Assembly: GCF_000787575.1 (NCBI RefSeq)
Contig: NW_012236501.1
Coordinates: 63,900-127,899 of the forward strand
Length of the DNA stretch: 64,000 nt
Source of the DNA: Acytostelium subglobosum LB1
Lineage: Eukaryota; Evosea; Eumycetozoa; Acytosteliales; Acytosteliaceae
Direction: 5' to 3'
The translations under genes and the position numbers were made by a program. Below are positions 42,249 to 51,858 of this stretch, one piece after another; positions within the stretch are counted from its first letter, which is position 1; every line of letters begins with the position of its first letter. Under the pieces are notes generated by a model, which ran no database searches, had not been told where the DNA came from, and saw only the letters and a program-made list of their open reading frames with translations.

Positions 42249-43229
42249 ATGAGTGACGAGTATTATAAAACTTTTGGATTGAAGCCTGTGAACAAGGATT
42301 ACTTGGACAAGCAAGAGTTGTACAAATTGTATTTACAGCCAAAGAAAGACAAGGGATTGAACTTGCCACACTATCAAGTGTTTGAAACAGGATTGAAACA
42401 ACAAGCTGATTTATTATTCCTACCGGATGATGATGGATACAAATATGCTTTGGTAGTTGTTGATCTTGGAAATCGATTGACTGATGCCGAGCCATTGAAG
42501 AATAAAACAAGTGCAGGAGTGAAGTATGCTTTTGATACCATTTATAAAAGAGGTATTTTGGTGATGCCCAAACAGATACAGGTGGATCCAGGTAGTGAAT
42601 TCAAAGGTGAGACCAAAAAAATGTTTGAAGACAACGGAATATTTGTTAGGTTTGGTGTTCCAGGCAGGCATAGGATGCAAGCAATGGTGGAGGCAAGGAA
42701 CAAGACTCTTGGAACTGTTTTGATGAAGAGAATGACTGCTCAGGAAATGTTGACAGGGGAGACGAGTAAGCATTGGGTTGAGGACTTGCCAAAGGTTATA
42801 AAGGCAATGAATGAGAGGTTCAAGGTTGATCCAAAGAAAAAGAAACCATTATCTGAATGGGTAACTTGCAGTGGTGACTCTTGTCATGTGTTGGATGAAG
42901 GGACCAAGGTTCGGGTCAAGTTGGAAGAGCCAATTGATTATGCAACCAGAAAGAAGGTGTATGGCAATTTTAGATCAGGTGATATCAAATGGAATCCTGA
43001 AATTAGAACAATTGAAAGGTTATTGTTATTGCCAGGTTATCCACCACTTTACAAGATACAGGGAAGTAAAATATATTACACCAAGAATCAATTGCAAGTG
43101 GTCCACAAGGATGAGGAGAAACCGCCATTGAGTGTTGTAAGAGGTAAGGATATTGTCGATGTGGATGAGCCCAAAGAGGTGATTGAATTTGATAGTGATG
43201 ATGTACCACGACCTTGGCATCGTCGGTAA
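42249..43229 (+). CDS. Retroviral-type (rve/DDE) integrase of the Polinton-like element
   Basis: Part of the element. I prefer the ATG at 42249 (M-S-D-E-Y-Y-K-T-F-G), giving 326 aa. The DDE core shows A-D-L-L-F-L for the first acidic residue, D-P-G-S-E-F for the second, and M-V-E-A-R-N-K-T-L for the catalytic Glu, as in Polinton and Mavirus integrases. The C-terminal part is a small basic beta domain like the SH3/chromo-like ends of this family, with an acidic tail. The enzyme inserts the element and leaves 6-bp duplications, which agrees with CCCGAG at the ends. Confidence 0.82.
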   Translation: MSDEYYKTFGLKPVNKDYLDKQELYKLYLQPKKDKGLNLPHYQVFETGLKQQADLLFLPDDDGYKYALVVVDLGNRLTDAEPLKNKTSAGVKYAFDTIYKRGILVMPKQIQVDPGSEFKGETKKMFEDNGIFVRFGVPGRHRMQAMVEARNKTLGTVLMKRMTAQEMLTGETSKHWVEDLPKVIKAMNERFKVDPKKKKPLSEWVTCSGDSCHVLDEGTKVRVKLEEPIDYATRKKVYGNFRSGDIKWNPEIRTIERLLLLPGYPPLYKIQGSKIYYTKNQLQVVHKDEEKPPLSVVRGKDIVDVDEPKEVIEFDSDDVPRPWHRR

Positions 43230-43242
43230 ACTGCAGCACTTA

Positions 43243-44839
43243 CAGTATGTTTCATAAGTTATGGCCACCCCCTGTTCAAACAGGTACGAGTTTGATATCT
43301 CCTACAAATATGGTTCAAGATTCTTATTCACTTCCAAATATAGTAGTCCACTTTTGCTCAAAAATTTCCATTTATGAATATTTTTCCAAAAATGGAATTA
43401 ATATATCTTTATCATTCAAACGATATTTTTGTTAAAGTAATGAACATGTCCATTATTTATGCAATAGTAAAGAATGAATGAGTTCAAACATCAAACACTT
43501 TGTTGGAAGAGATAGAATATTATTTATGTACATTACAATTAATCATGTCATTAACAGAAGAAGAGAGAGCTAAAATCGTGAGAGCCAGAAGGAGAGGATA
43601 TTCAAAGAAATTAATATCAAAGATGTACAATATTTCCCGATCAACTGTGAGCAGGACTATTCAACGACACAGCGAGCGAGGAGACTTCAAGGACCGTCTC
43701 AAATCGGGACGCCCTTCAAAGTTTTCAAGAAGACTTAGAAGGAGGATCATCAAAGCTTTGGTCAGGAAGGAGGTCATCACTTTGGACGAGTTGAAAGCCA
43801 AACTTGAACTGAGATACGATACAGAGATATCAACGGCTCAAATATCTCGTATCGCTGCAAAGGAAGGTCTCACCTATCGCAGTTTAAGCAGGAAGAACGA
43901 TCTAAAGCAAGTAAACGCAGATCAAAGGCTCCAGTTCGCTATGGCTCATCGAGACTGGACAGCGGAACAATGGGAACAGATAGTATTCTGTGATGAGACC
44001 ACAATTGAGTCCAACATCAAGAACTACCGTCAACACGAGTGGGCTAGACAAGATAACAACACATTCAGTCGAGTTCATGGCATCAGGAGACTTCCCGGAA
44101 CCAAGGTCAATTTCTGGGGATGTGTCACGAGTGCTGGTGTCGGATATCTCTCTGAGATTGAAGGCAATTTAGAAAACACTCAATACACGGAGATTCTTGA
44201 TGATGCATACTCTCGATCCATCCGATATTATCATGGCCAACTCCCAGACTTTACACTGGCGATGGACAACTGTCCAATTCATAGAGCAACAAATGTCACC
44301 AGCCACTGGAGAAGGAAGAGGATACCCACCCTATTCATTCCCCCATATTCACCAGACATCAACATTATAGAGAATCTTTGGGCGATCTTGAAGAAGAGAG
44401 TCAAGAGAGAGCTGGCAAAGAACCCTGGAGTGGTCCTTTCCGACCTTGCCAATGAACAATGGGAGCTAATGGATGACAGCATTGTTGAGAACCTATACGC
44501 CTCCTTGCCACAACGAATGGAGGACATTATAACAGCGAATGGATGGTGGACCAAATATTGACAACCTCCTTTGTCATTATTCTAGTTCATCGTTCCGATA
44601 CCTTCGATCAATTTTCGTTGCATAAATAATGGCCATGTTCACTACTTATCATTTCAACACTCTCATTCAATTATTTGTAAATAAATATAACTAGCAATAA
44701 GTAATTCAATCAAGATTAGTAGATAATTGAGTCTATTATTTAGAGAGATAAGATATCATTTGGTATCTCTTAATATTGAAGAGATATCAATCACCTATCT
44801 GTTTGCTCAGGGGGTGGCCATAACTTATGAAACGTACTG
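43243..44839 (+). mobile_element. Tc1/mariner element, copy B
   Basis: This 1597-bp element has TA at 43241-43242 and 44840-44841 and the same inverted ends as copy A, but in opposite orientation. Copies A and B thus form a 1.6-kb inverted repeat around a 2.27-kb central segment. I saw no difference between the copies in the ends or the encoded protein. Confidence 0.93.
43545..44561 (+). CDS. Tc1-type DD34E transposase (copy B)
   Basis: This intact 338-aa transposase (start M-S-L-T-E-E at 43545) has the same sequence as copy A: paired-like DNA-binding half, G-R-P-S-K link, and catalytic D/D/E with DD34E spacing (F-C-D-E-T; M-D-N-C-P-I-H; I-E-N-L-W). Two intact identical genes suggest that the family may still be mobile in this genome. 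Confidence 0.93.
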   Translation: MSLTEEERAKIVRARRRGYSKKLISKMYNISRSTVSRTIQRHSERGDFKDRLKSGRPSKFSRRLRRRIIKALVRKEVITLDELKAKLELRYDTEISTAQISRIAAKEGLTYRSLSRKNDLKQVNADQRLQFAMAHRDWTAEQWEQIVFCDETTIESNIKNYRQHEWARQDNNTFSRVHGIRRLPGTKVNFWGCVTSAGVGYLSEIEGNLENTQYTEILDDAYSRSIRYYHGQLPDFTLAMDNCPIHRATNVTSHWRRKRIPTLFIPPYSPDINIIENLWAILKKRVKRELAKNPGVVLSDLANEQWELMDDSIVENLYASLPQRMEDIITANGWWTKY

Positions 44840-44841
44840 TA

Positions 44842-44972
44842 TTCTTGGCTGCGCAGATCAAAATGTTGGCATTGACTTGATTGAACAACTTGTAGCCCTT
44901 AATTTTCTTTGGTTGTTTTGGTAGTTTGATTGGCTCTACCTGAACATTATTTATTGTTTGTAGCTTGATCAT
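44842..44972 (-). other. Packaging-ATPase-like N-terminal segment beside mariner copy B
   Basis: The short minus-strand frame from 44972 reads M-I-K-L-Q-T-I-N-N-V and reaches N-I-L-I-C-A-A-K-N at the mariner edge. That is the stretch that precedes a P-loop in A32/FtsK-like packaging ATPases of Polinton-like viruses. It is a fossil part; the family call is tentative. Confidence 0.4.
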
Positions 44973-45027
44973 CTATATTTGTACGGTGGATATTTTCCAC
45001 CTTAGGGATAGATAGTGCTAGCTCTTT

Positions 45028-45423
45028 CTATCCGTACTTGACAAACTCAATTGCACAAGTGATAGGTACATTTGTTTCCACTCTATTACCATCTTGATTA
45101 ACACATTCGAAATAATACGATCCTTGGATGAACTTCTCGCTCTTGTTTATGTACTTATAATTTGGTGCAAGGAAATTAACTTGCTCGGTACTACAGAATA
45201 ATATATTATCAGGTATCAAATTTGTTCTAATTACAGCAATTTCATTTCCAGGTGCATTGAATAAACATGAGTATGACTTTAATATTATTAGATCTGGGAC
45301 GAAATCAATATTGATGGATTTCCAAACTTTGCCATCACCTTGATTAGGAGGATCACCTCCAGTTCCAGGTAAAATTGCATTAATAAACACTGTCTTGACA
45401 CTCATTGCTTTTGTGTATCCCAT
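45028..45423 (-). CDS. Small beta-rich protein of the Polinton-like element
   Basis: The 131-aa protein (start M-G-Y-T-K-A-M-S-V-K) sits just downstream of the major capsid gene on the same strand. The sequence is beta-rich (L-I-I-L-K-S-Y-S-C, I-A-V-I-R-T-N-L, S-Y-Y-F-E-C-V) and has no family I recognise. Position next to capsid genes suggests a minor virion component. Confidence 0.5.
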   Translation of the reverse strand: MGYTKAMSVKTVFINAILPGTGGDPPNQGDGKVWKSINIDFVPDLIILKSYSCLFNAPGNEIAVIRTNLIPDNILFCSTEQVNFLAPNYKYINKSEKFIQGSYYFECVNQDGNRVETNVPITCAIEFVKYG

Positions 45424-45459
45424 TTATATATTGTTTAATCAAGAGATTAATAAATATAT

Positions 45460-46851
45460 TTACATCAGGAATGGATCCCCAACTGCAGGAATGACCAACT
45501 TACGTTTACAAACAACTGTTGATTGATGAGTCAATGCTCGTGCTTGTGATAGGAAGGCAACAAAATCCCATTTCTGTTCACCAAGGTTTAGATCGATACC
45601 AGTAATTGAGTTGTCTTTGTTAAAGTTTGATGTTCCATCACCAAACTCTTCGATCCAACACCAATTCCTTTTATTTATTTGTGGATTGAGTATTGTTGAA
45701 TCCTTGAGAATCCATCTCAGAGCCATGTAATCATCATTCTGTTGCAAGTAATAATCATATTGCATCAATCTGTTATTGTTAATCATCGTGTAGAAATGAT
45801 CCAAGAGTGTTTCACGCCAGTTGTTGTTGTAAATTGCTGTATTGGTTGTTGAATCAGTTCTGAATACACTGTGATAGATCCTCTCCAATGTCAAACCAGC
45901 TTGCCTGCTCACTCTTAATGTAATTGTTTGATTAGGTCCTGTAAGTGCTGATTGATAAGTGAAGCAGTATGGTATCATCAACGAGAATCCATCTGGGCTA
46001 AATATCTTGGTCTGGAGTTCATTAACAATTGCCAAGTTCTTCTCAACAGCCAAATAAATCGCCATATCTGTAACATTGAATGATGCTGGAGCTGGAAGTG
46101 CTACTGGATTGGTTGTTGGATTTGGACTTGGATTAGGTTGGATTGATGGTGATGGATCTGGAAGTGCTGCAGGTGGATCAGCTGCAAAGGCAATGTTTGA
46201 TAGTTCAGACCATACGAACCTGATCAATAGTGTTTGATTCATCATTATGTCCTTGTCAACACAGAGAATTGATTCATAGAGTTGATTGAATGGAATGGTA
46301 ACAACAACATTGGCCGCATCTCCGGCTGAAATAAAGTATCTTGCTTCTGTATCTGGCACAACTCCTTCTTGTCCAATACTGTTTGGATTGTATCTTAAAT
46401 CTCCACGATAAGCAATTGGTGTTTGTGATGAAACACAAGGGATCATGTATTGATCATCAGTTCCGTTGTAACTCGCAAAAGTGTTCTCTGTCTCGACCAA
46501 TGGTTTGTTTCTCATAGTCACCATCTTGGAGTGCAAATGGAAGTTGGTATGATCCATCAGATACAATCCACCTCTTGTAAATACCTGGATCTGTCGGAAG
46601 AATGGACAAAAGTCAGCAAACATCATCGTGTTCTTATTAGGTACTGCAGGTAGATTGAATGTGAACCTAAAGTATGACCTCGCAAAGTTGTATGCTTTGG
46701 ATGGTGGTATCTCAAAGACACTGTCATTTCCACCAGCGTAAACTGATGTTGATGTTGTTCCTGATTGAGGGAACAACCTCGTGAATTCATACTCAGGTTC
46801 GGCAACAAGTAAAGGTGTGTAATCTAATTCCTTTGAAACGACGTTCTCCAT
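45460..46851 (-). CDS. Major capsid protein (double jelly-roll type)
   Basis: Part of the element, 463 aa. It starts M-E-N-V-V-S-K-E-L and is beta-strand-rich, with Y-F-R-F-T-F-N-L, F-F-R-Q-I-Q-V-F-T-R-G-G-L-Y-L-M-D, a Pro/Asn-rich loop (P-N-P-S-P-N-P-T-T-N-P) about midway, and L-T-L-E-R-I-Y-H-S-V-F-R in the second half. Size, pairing with the next gene, and these features fit the double jelly-roll major capsid proteins of Polintons, Polinton-like viruses and virophages. The call rests on family likeness, not on a search. Confidence 0.68.
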   Translation of the reverse strand: MENVVSKELDYTPLLVAEPEYEFTRLFPQSGTTSTSVYAGGNDSVFEIPPSKAYNFARSYFRFTFNLPAVPNKNTMMFADFCPFFRQIQVFTRGGLYLMDHTNFHLHSKMVTMRNKPLVETENTFASYNGTDDQYMIPCVSSQTPIAYRGDLRYNPNSIGQEGVVPDTEARYFISAGDAANVVVTIPFNQLYESILCVDKDIMMNQTLLIRFVWSELSNIAFAADPPAALPDPSPSIQPNPSPNPTTNPVALPAPASFNVTDMAIYLAVEKNLAIVNELQTKIFSPDGFSLMIPYCFTYQSALTGPNQTITLRVSRQAGLTLERIYHSVFRTDSTTNTAIYNNNWRETLLDHFYTMINNNRLMQYDYYLQQNDDYMALRWILKDSTILNPQINKRNWCWIEEFGDGTSNFNKDNSITGIDLNLGEQKWDFVAFLSQARALTHQSTVVCKRKLVIPAVGDPFLM

Positions 46852-46892
46852 CTATATTATATATTGTAGTGATCGATAATATTTGCGTCCTA

Positions 46893-47726
46893 TTAGATCT
46901 CCTCTCCTACTTGAATGCTCTCATGATCCTTGACCAGCAAGATCTCAATGTATCCGCGAATGAGCTGAAAGATATCGTTGTGCTTATACAGAATGATCGT
47001 CAAGTTCAAGTCGACACCATTGAGAAAGATCTCAACTCCATCCTTGTCTGTTAAATAAATGTAGAACGTCTTCTTGGTCTTTGAGACTAGCTGTTTTGAA
47101 TATGCTTCGAGGTTATGGTTAGTCCAATTGACGTAGGCAAAGTCAGGCGTTCCAGCAGTACATACCTCTTGGAGGACATCATCTGATCCATTGCTGCACA
47201 AGTCTGAATGAATGTAAAGGATGTTCTCAATCTGCAAGTCGATCACGTTGGTGCTCGTCAATTGTCCATTTTCAAAGTTGTTGATACTGTCTTGATTGAA
47301 ACCTAGATGATGGAACAGGTCAGCATCATTGAATATTAATGCTACCTGAATCTTATCGCTTGAACAAATGAACGTATATTTACCTGTGTTTGGTTGTTTA
47401 GATGTTGGCCATGTGATTGAATATGTTAATTGATTGGGTGATTGTTGTATTAACTGTGTCTGTATTGTGTCTTGAAGTGATAACCTTGAATAGTTCCCAA
47501 CAGGTATTGTTATTACAACCTCTTGATCATTCTCTCTAAGTGTGAATGTGTTTCTATTCCTTGGGACTGTGTAGAATGACTTGGGAATGCAAGCTTGTAA
47601 CACAGCAACACGATCAAAATCATCATGTTCATAACACTCTATGTTGTATCTAAAATTAGAGATCGTGCCTGACAATCTGTTCAGCGAATTGACATAAAAG
47701 ATCCTCTTGTGGGTGATCAGACTCAT
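46893..47726 (-). CDS. Minor (penton-like) capsid protein
   Basis: Part of the element, 277 aa from M-S-L-I-T-H-K at 47726. The front F-Y-V-N-S-L-N-R-L-S-G-T-I-S-N-F-R-Y, then V-A-V-L-Q-A-C-I-P-K-S-F-Y, N-T-F-T-L-R-E-N and V-I-T-I-P-V-G-N-Y is the familiar signature of the single jelly-roll penton protein of Polinton-like viruses. It lies directly upstream of the major capsid gene on the same strand, the usual pairing. Confidence 0.72.
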   Translation of the reverse strand: MSLITHKRIFYVNSLNRLSGTISNFRYNIECYEHDDFDRVAVLQACIPKSFYTVPRNRNTFTLRENDQEVVITIPVGNYSRLSLQDTIQTQLIQQSPNQLTYSITWPTSKQPNTGKYTFICSSDKIQVALIFNDADLFHHLGFNQDSINNFENGQLTSTNVIDLQIENILYIHSDLCSNGSDDVLQEVCTAGTPDFAYVNWTNHNLEAYSKQLVSKTKKTFYIYLTDKDGVEIFLNGVDLNLTIILYKHNDIFQLIRGYIEILLVKDHESIQVGEEI

Positions 47727-47759
47727 TTGATTTAATATTATTACAATTATATAATAACA

Positions 47760-48185
47760 ATGCCACAAATAAAGAGAGGTTACGCAGGATCAGCAGCCAA
47801 CTTGGCAAAGTGGAGAGAAGAACAGAAAGCATTGAAAGAGAGTGCTTATGTGTTGTATGACTCTGATGATGATGGAGATAATGGTGATGGTGATCAACAA
47901 CCACCAGCTACAGTTGAACAACCAAAGACAATTGTCGAATCAGTGAAGCCCAAACCAGTACGAGCAACCAAACCTCGTGTCAACAAGACAGATCTGATGG
48001 ACAAGAAACTTGATGAGTTGATGGAGAAGATAAACAACTGGGAAACCACTCAAAAGAAGCCAGCCAAGGAGGCAGAGCCACTCGTCGTTCAAACTGCTGT
48101 CCCAGTTGCTCCAATCGCACAACAAATCGTACGTCCACCTCTGCGATCAGACATACTCAAACACAGACTACTGACTAAATTCTAA
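47760..48185 (+). CDS. Small charged protein of the Polinton-like element
   Basis: The 141-aa protein begins M-P-Q-I-K-R-G-Y-A-G and has an Asp-rich patch (about residues 35-45), a Pro/Val/Lys-rich linker, and a short coiled coil (M-D-K-K-L-D-E-L-M-E-K-I-N-N-W). It starts divergently from the minor capsid gene and is followed closely by the protease on the same strand. No family recognised; a virion-internal or scaffold role is a guess. Confidence 0.45.
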   Translation: MPQIKRGYAGSAANLAKWREEQKALKESAYVLYDSDDDGDNGDGDQQPPATVEQPKTIVESVKPKPVRATKPRVNKTDLMDKKLDELMEKINNWETTQKKPAKEAEPLVVQTAVPVAPIAQQIVRPPLRSDILKHRLLTKF

Positions 48186-48203
48186 CGATCATATATATGT
48201 ATA

Positions 48204-50372
48204 ATGGTTAGACATGACGTCCATTTAGAGATCAGCGAGAGCACCAAGGGCAAGAAGCTCAGAGTAAAGATAAAGAAGATTAGACCAGCGCGATTGCGAC
48301 GCGACAAGAATGGCCGATATATCATAAGTAAGAAGGGGAGAGTTTACATCAAGTCTCGCAAGTCAGACTTGAAGTTGATCAAGAAGCTGATTGCAAAGGC
48401 ATCCAATGCCAAATCCATACTGACACCATCAACTTCATCACACATGACACCAACAGAAGGAGCATACATTAGATCAATACAGGACGCCAACTTTAGAGAA
48501 GCGCTGATCAAGAATGCGAGAGACTTGGAACAACAGACCAGGGCCAAGGTCGATGCGATCGTCAAGGAACATGAGCGACCAGCGTCAGCACTGCCAGCAC
48601 CAGAACAACTATTACTCGATGCAGCAATACCAGCAGCAGCGCACGAGATTGGTGAGCATGGTATCAATGAAGGTGACCGCGTTGTCCATGTGTTCCAGGA
48701 TGTGACACCACCTCAATCAGATGATGAAGAAGAGAGCGATTATGAACAACCCGGCAGCTTTGACAGACTCTTCGAGAGACAGAACGCAACTCATGGATTG
48801 CTCGAGCAGACTCATGCCAACCTCCTCGACATCAAGCAATCACTAAACAAGCGATTCCAACAAGATATTGAGAAGCTCGAAATCGAAGCGGCTGTAGAGC
48901 AGAAGAGGCATGAGTTGGAAATGGCAAGACAAGCAGCTCAACGTGAACGCGATCAGAATAACATGATGGCCAAACTCGACAAGCTACTAGCGGAGAGGAA
49001 GACAATCAACAAACAAGAGTCACCTGACACAGCCAAGCTAGAATATATCGATGAACAGATTGAACTCATAGGACGCCAACTAGATAATGTTGATGTCAAG
49101 AGAATGCTGGATGAGGCTGTTAGTGAACAACGATTGGAGCGCGAGTTGGAGAGAGCAGAGAGAGAGAAACAAAAGACTGTTGAGAACATGAAAGCACTAG
49201 AGGTCATGGCAGCGGCTGCGGCGCCGAAACAGAAACAACCCAAGCCTTCACTACTCAAGAAGCCATTGCCCAGCACGTTACCCAAGGCTGTTCCACCAGC
49301 GAGACCATCGCCGGTGTTAGCTCCCGAAGTAACACTTCGTGATGTTCCAAAGGTAAAGACAGAGCCAGAGGCAACATCACCATACAGCACTCCTCCACAA
49401 ACCTCAACTACTACCACAACAACGACAACAACTAACAAGAGATTATCCATCCCAGCATCCAGTATCAAGGCAATCAAGGACGTACCCAAGGAGCTGACTC
49501 CAAAGGTGGAACCAATCATACAGAGATACATGGATGGAGACGCGACCTTGACCAACCCAACAACACTCTACTATCAGCTGGGCAAGGAGTTGAGGACAGC
49601 AACAATCAGCCAAGATGAGAGACGGGATCTGCAGAGACAATTAAAAGATGATGCGATACAGGCGAAGCGAATACAGGACATGAAATCAATGCAACAAGTA
49701 TCAGCATCAGTCGCACCTGAAGTGTTGGATCTTATCAAACAGTACTGGGCTGGTGACATTGGATCGAAACAGTTTGGTACACTATTAAAGAAGGAGCTCA
49801 AGTATGAGAAGAACAAGGTCATGTTGTTNGATGCTATTGTTAATGAAGCCAACGATATGAGAAAGGGCAGCGGTAAGGTTGAGGATGGTGGACTGTATGA
49901 TTACGAGATTGAGAAGTTGATGATGCCGTACACCAAGTATGGGTTTGAAGGAGTGATCGCGTCTGATCAATTGGATGAGCTGAAACCAAAGCAGCGAATG
50001 TCATTTATTATGAACTTGGACAACAGCCATCAGCCTGGCAGTCACTGGGTCGCATGTAACATTGATGCAAAGGGTGACAAGGCGATCGAGTACTACGACT
50101 CGTTTGGTGATGATCCGAGCTCCGATTTTATGAAGAGGATGAAGCAGTTGGTTGGAGAGATCGACCCAGATGTATATTTAAAGTTCAAAGTTAATAGAGT
50201 GATCGATCAAGCAACCAATAGCGACAACTGCGGCTTCCACGCCATGAAGTTCTTGTTGAATCGNTATCGAGGTGTTCCATTCAAGGAGGCGAGTGGATAC
50301 AGTGATGTGAGGAAGGAGGAAGGGAAGGCGAGAGAGATGAAGGAGAAATACAAGAAGTTTGGNTATTTATGA
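48204..50372 (+). CDS. Adenain/Ulp1-like cysteine protease with long N-terminal region
   Basis: Part of the element, 722 aa. The front is very basic (K-K-L-R-V-K-I-K-K-I-R-P-A-R). A long coiled coil (about 200-390) and a Pro/Thr-rich linker follow. The C-terminal about 170 residues are a C48-type protease with G-S-H-W-V-A-C (His), Y-Y-D-S-F-G-D (Asp) and N-C-G-F-H-A-M (Cys). In Polintons and adenoviruses this enzyme matures virion proteins. The unusually long N-terminal part may be a virion protein fused to the protease. Ambiguous bases fall within the gene. Confidence 0.78.
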   Translation: MVRHDVHLEISESTKGKKLRVKIKKIRPARLRRDKNGRYIISKKGRVYIKSRKSDLKLIKKLIAKASNAKSILTPSTSSHMTPTEGAYIRSIQDANFREALIKNARDLEQQTRAKVDAIVKEHERPASALPAPEQLLLDAAIPAAAHEIGEHGINEGDRVVHVFQDVTPPQSDDEEESDYEQPGSFDRLFERQNATHGLLEQTHANLLDIKQSLNKRFQQDIEKLEIEAAVEQKRHELEMARQAAQRERDQNNMMAKLDKLLAERKTINKQESPDTAKLEYIDEQIELIGRQLDNVDVKRMLDEAVSEQRLERELERAEREKQKTVENMKALEVMAAAAAPKQKQPKPSLLKKPLPSTLPKAVPPARPSPVLAPEVTLRDVPKVKTEPEATSPYSTPPQTSTTTTTTTTTNKRLSIPASSIKAIKDVPKELTPKVEPIIQRYMDGDATLTNPTTLYYQLGKELRTATISQDERRDLQRQLKDDAIQAKRIQDMKSMQQVSASVAPEVLDLIKQYWAGDIGSKQFGTLLKKELKYEKNKVMLXDAIVNEANDMRKGSGKVEDGGLYDYEIEKLMMPYTKYGFEGVIASDQLDELKPKQRMSFIMNLDNSHQPGSHWVACNIDAKGDKAIEYYDSFGDDPSSDFMKRMKQLVGEIDPDVYLKFKVNRVIDQATNSDNCGFHAMKFLLNXYRGVPFKEASGYSDVRKEEGKAREMKEKYKKFXYL

Positions 50373-50408
50373 TCATNAGGATAGTTTATTAACTACTGTG
50401 ATGAATGA

Positions 50409-51032
50409 TTACTGGGTTGTGTCCATCCCACCTAAAGCTCTCTTCTTCTCATTTATCTTTTCTGCCTGCTTCTTGTTATTTTCCTCTTGCACGATCAACT
50501 TATCGTACTCTACCTGTTGCTTTTTGTAAGCATCTTCTTTGGTCCATTGCTCGGTCGCGATTGACTTAGCGAACTTTACAAGAAGATTATAGGATTGCTC
50601 CTGGATTGTCTTATATAATTGTTGTGCGCCAGTATCCAGGCTCTCAAGATTTTTGATGATTGTTGACGGAGAACGACGGTATGTTGTGAGCGACGCCTTG
50701 TGATTTTTTAGCTCTTGCATGCCAATAATGTGCTCCATCAACATCTCCTTCAGAGCCCCGCATTTCATCTGGAGTTCTGCAACGCTTGTGACCTCGTTGT
50801 TGAGTTTTCCGCCCTTGAGAAGGAGGTCATCCAAAGGTGCCATTGATGGACGGTTGTAGTTGACAAGGGGTGGGGCTGGTATATTATTGTGGTGAAGTTT
50901 CAACCTTAATTGAAAGATTTCCTCCTGGTATGTTTGCTCTAGTGTTGAGAATAATTCTCCGTGTTTGTACCTCCTGCTTCTGGCGATGGGTGTCCTTTTC
51001 GAGTAATCTATTACTGGGTCGTTATCTATCAT
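50409..51032 (-). CDS. Coiled-coil protein of the Polinton-like element
   Basis: The 207-aa protein (start M-I-D-N-D-P-V) is convergent with the protease. It is helical and charged, with heptad-like stretches (L-E-Q-T-Y-Q-E-E-I-F-Q-L-R-L-K-L and the Lys/Glu/Gln-rich last 60 residues). No family recognised. Confidence 0.45.
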   Translation of the reverse strand: MIDNDPVIDYSKRTPIARSRRYKHGELFSTLEQTYQEEIFQLRLKLHHNNIPAPPLVNYNRPSMAPLDDLLLKGGKLNNEVTSVAELQMKCGALKEMLMEHIIGMQELKNHKASLTTYRRSPSTIIKNLESLDTGAQQLYKTIQEQSYNLLVKFAKSIATEQWTKEDAYKKQQVEYDKLIVQEENNKKQAEKINEKKRALGGMDTTQ

Positions 51033-51045
51033 AGTTTTAAAGAAT

Positions 51046-51858
51046 TGAGATTATTGTTGTAGTTGAGATTGTTCTTGGATAATATCATATAAATGTGTTG
51101 GCCACACCTTTACCACTTTTGATTGAACAGTTCACCCATCAACAACGTAATATGTATATGATCAAACAGTGGTGTTGTTGATTAATCGTTTGCACAACTA
51201 TGACTTTGATGATTGATAGAACACTGCATCCGTCAACAACACAATCGGGGTATGATCAACAGTGATGCTGGACATAGATGGTTCTCACAACCACCACTTT
51301 GATCTTCCATTACTCTCTTCTCGCTCAGCACTTACCGTGGTGACAATCAGATTACGTCACCAATTACCTCCATTTGTGCTAGGACGGATAGGATGTTGTT
51401 GTTATAATTACTTCGGTTGAACAACTACCACTTTGGTGAATGATAGAACACCACATCCATCAACAACATAATCAATACATGATCGAACAGTGATGCTGTT
51501 GATTAATCGTTCGCACAACTACCACTTTGAAGATTGGTCATCGACACGTTCAGTGAATGATTAAAATGTGATCTTGTATTTTGTCTCTTCGTTTTGTCTC
51601 ATGTGTGAGCATTGTCGACATATGTTGAACACCTCCTTTTCAAGTCAGTCGACAGAAACATTATTTACAAATAACTCCATAAATATGATAGATGGAAACC
51701 TAAACTCATCGATTGTCTTTATAACATAAATGATTATGACAGAAGAAAATGCGATATCACAGACACAGAACAAACAGCATGACAAACGATCACTATAAAA
51801 GGTGATCATTTTGATCACAATCAACATCACAACAATCATCTTCTCAATAATCAACATA
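51046..51858. repeat. Non-coding stretch with three imperfect 80-95 bp repeats
   Basis: Three copies of a unit containing CATCAACAACRTAAT, ATGATCRAACAGTGRTG, TGATTAATCGTT and CACAACTACCACTTTGA lie at about 51138-51231, 51231-51309 (diverged) and 51459-51538. No gene is visible. The repeats sit upstream of the spliced cargo gene and could be regulatory or replication-related. Confidence 0.6.
51788..51807 (+). promoter_or_regulatory. TATA box inside a GATCAC/GTGATC palindrome, cargo gene promoter
   Basis: GATCAC, then TATAAAAG (51794-51801), then GTGATC, about 58 bp upstream of the ATG at 51859. A second TGATCA follows at once. It is a strong canonical TATA signal for this AT-rich setting. Confidence 0.6.

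Noticed and set aside
43003-43268. Minus-strand frames overlapping the end of the integrase and mariner copy B
   Set aside because: Antisense shadows of the integrase that run into the mariner terminus.
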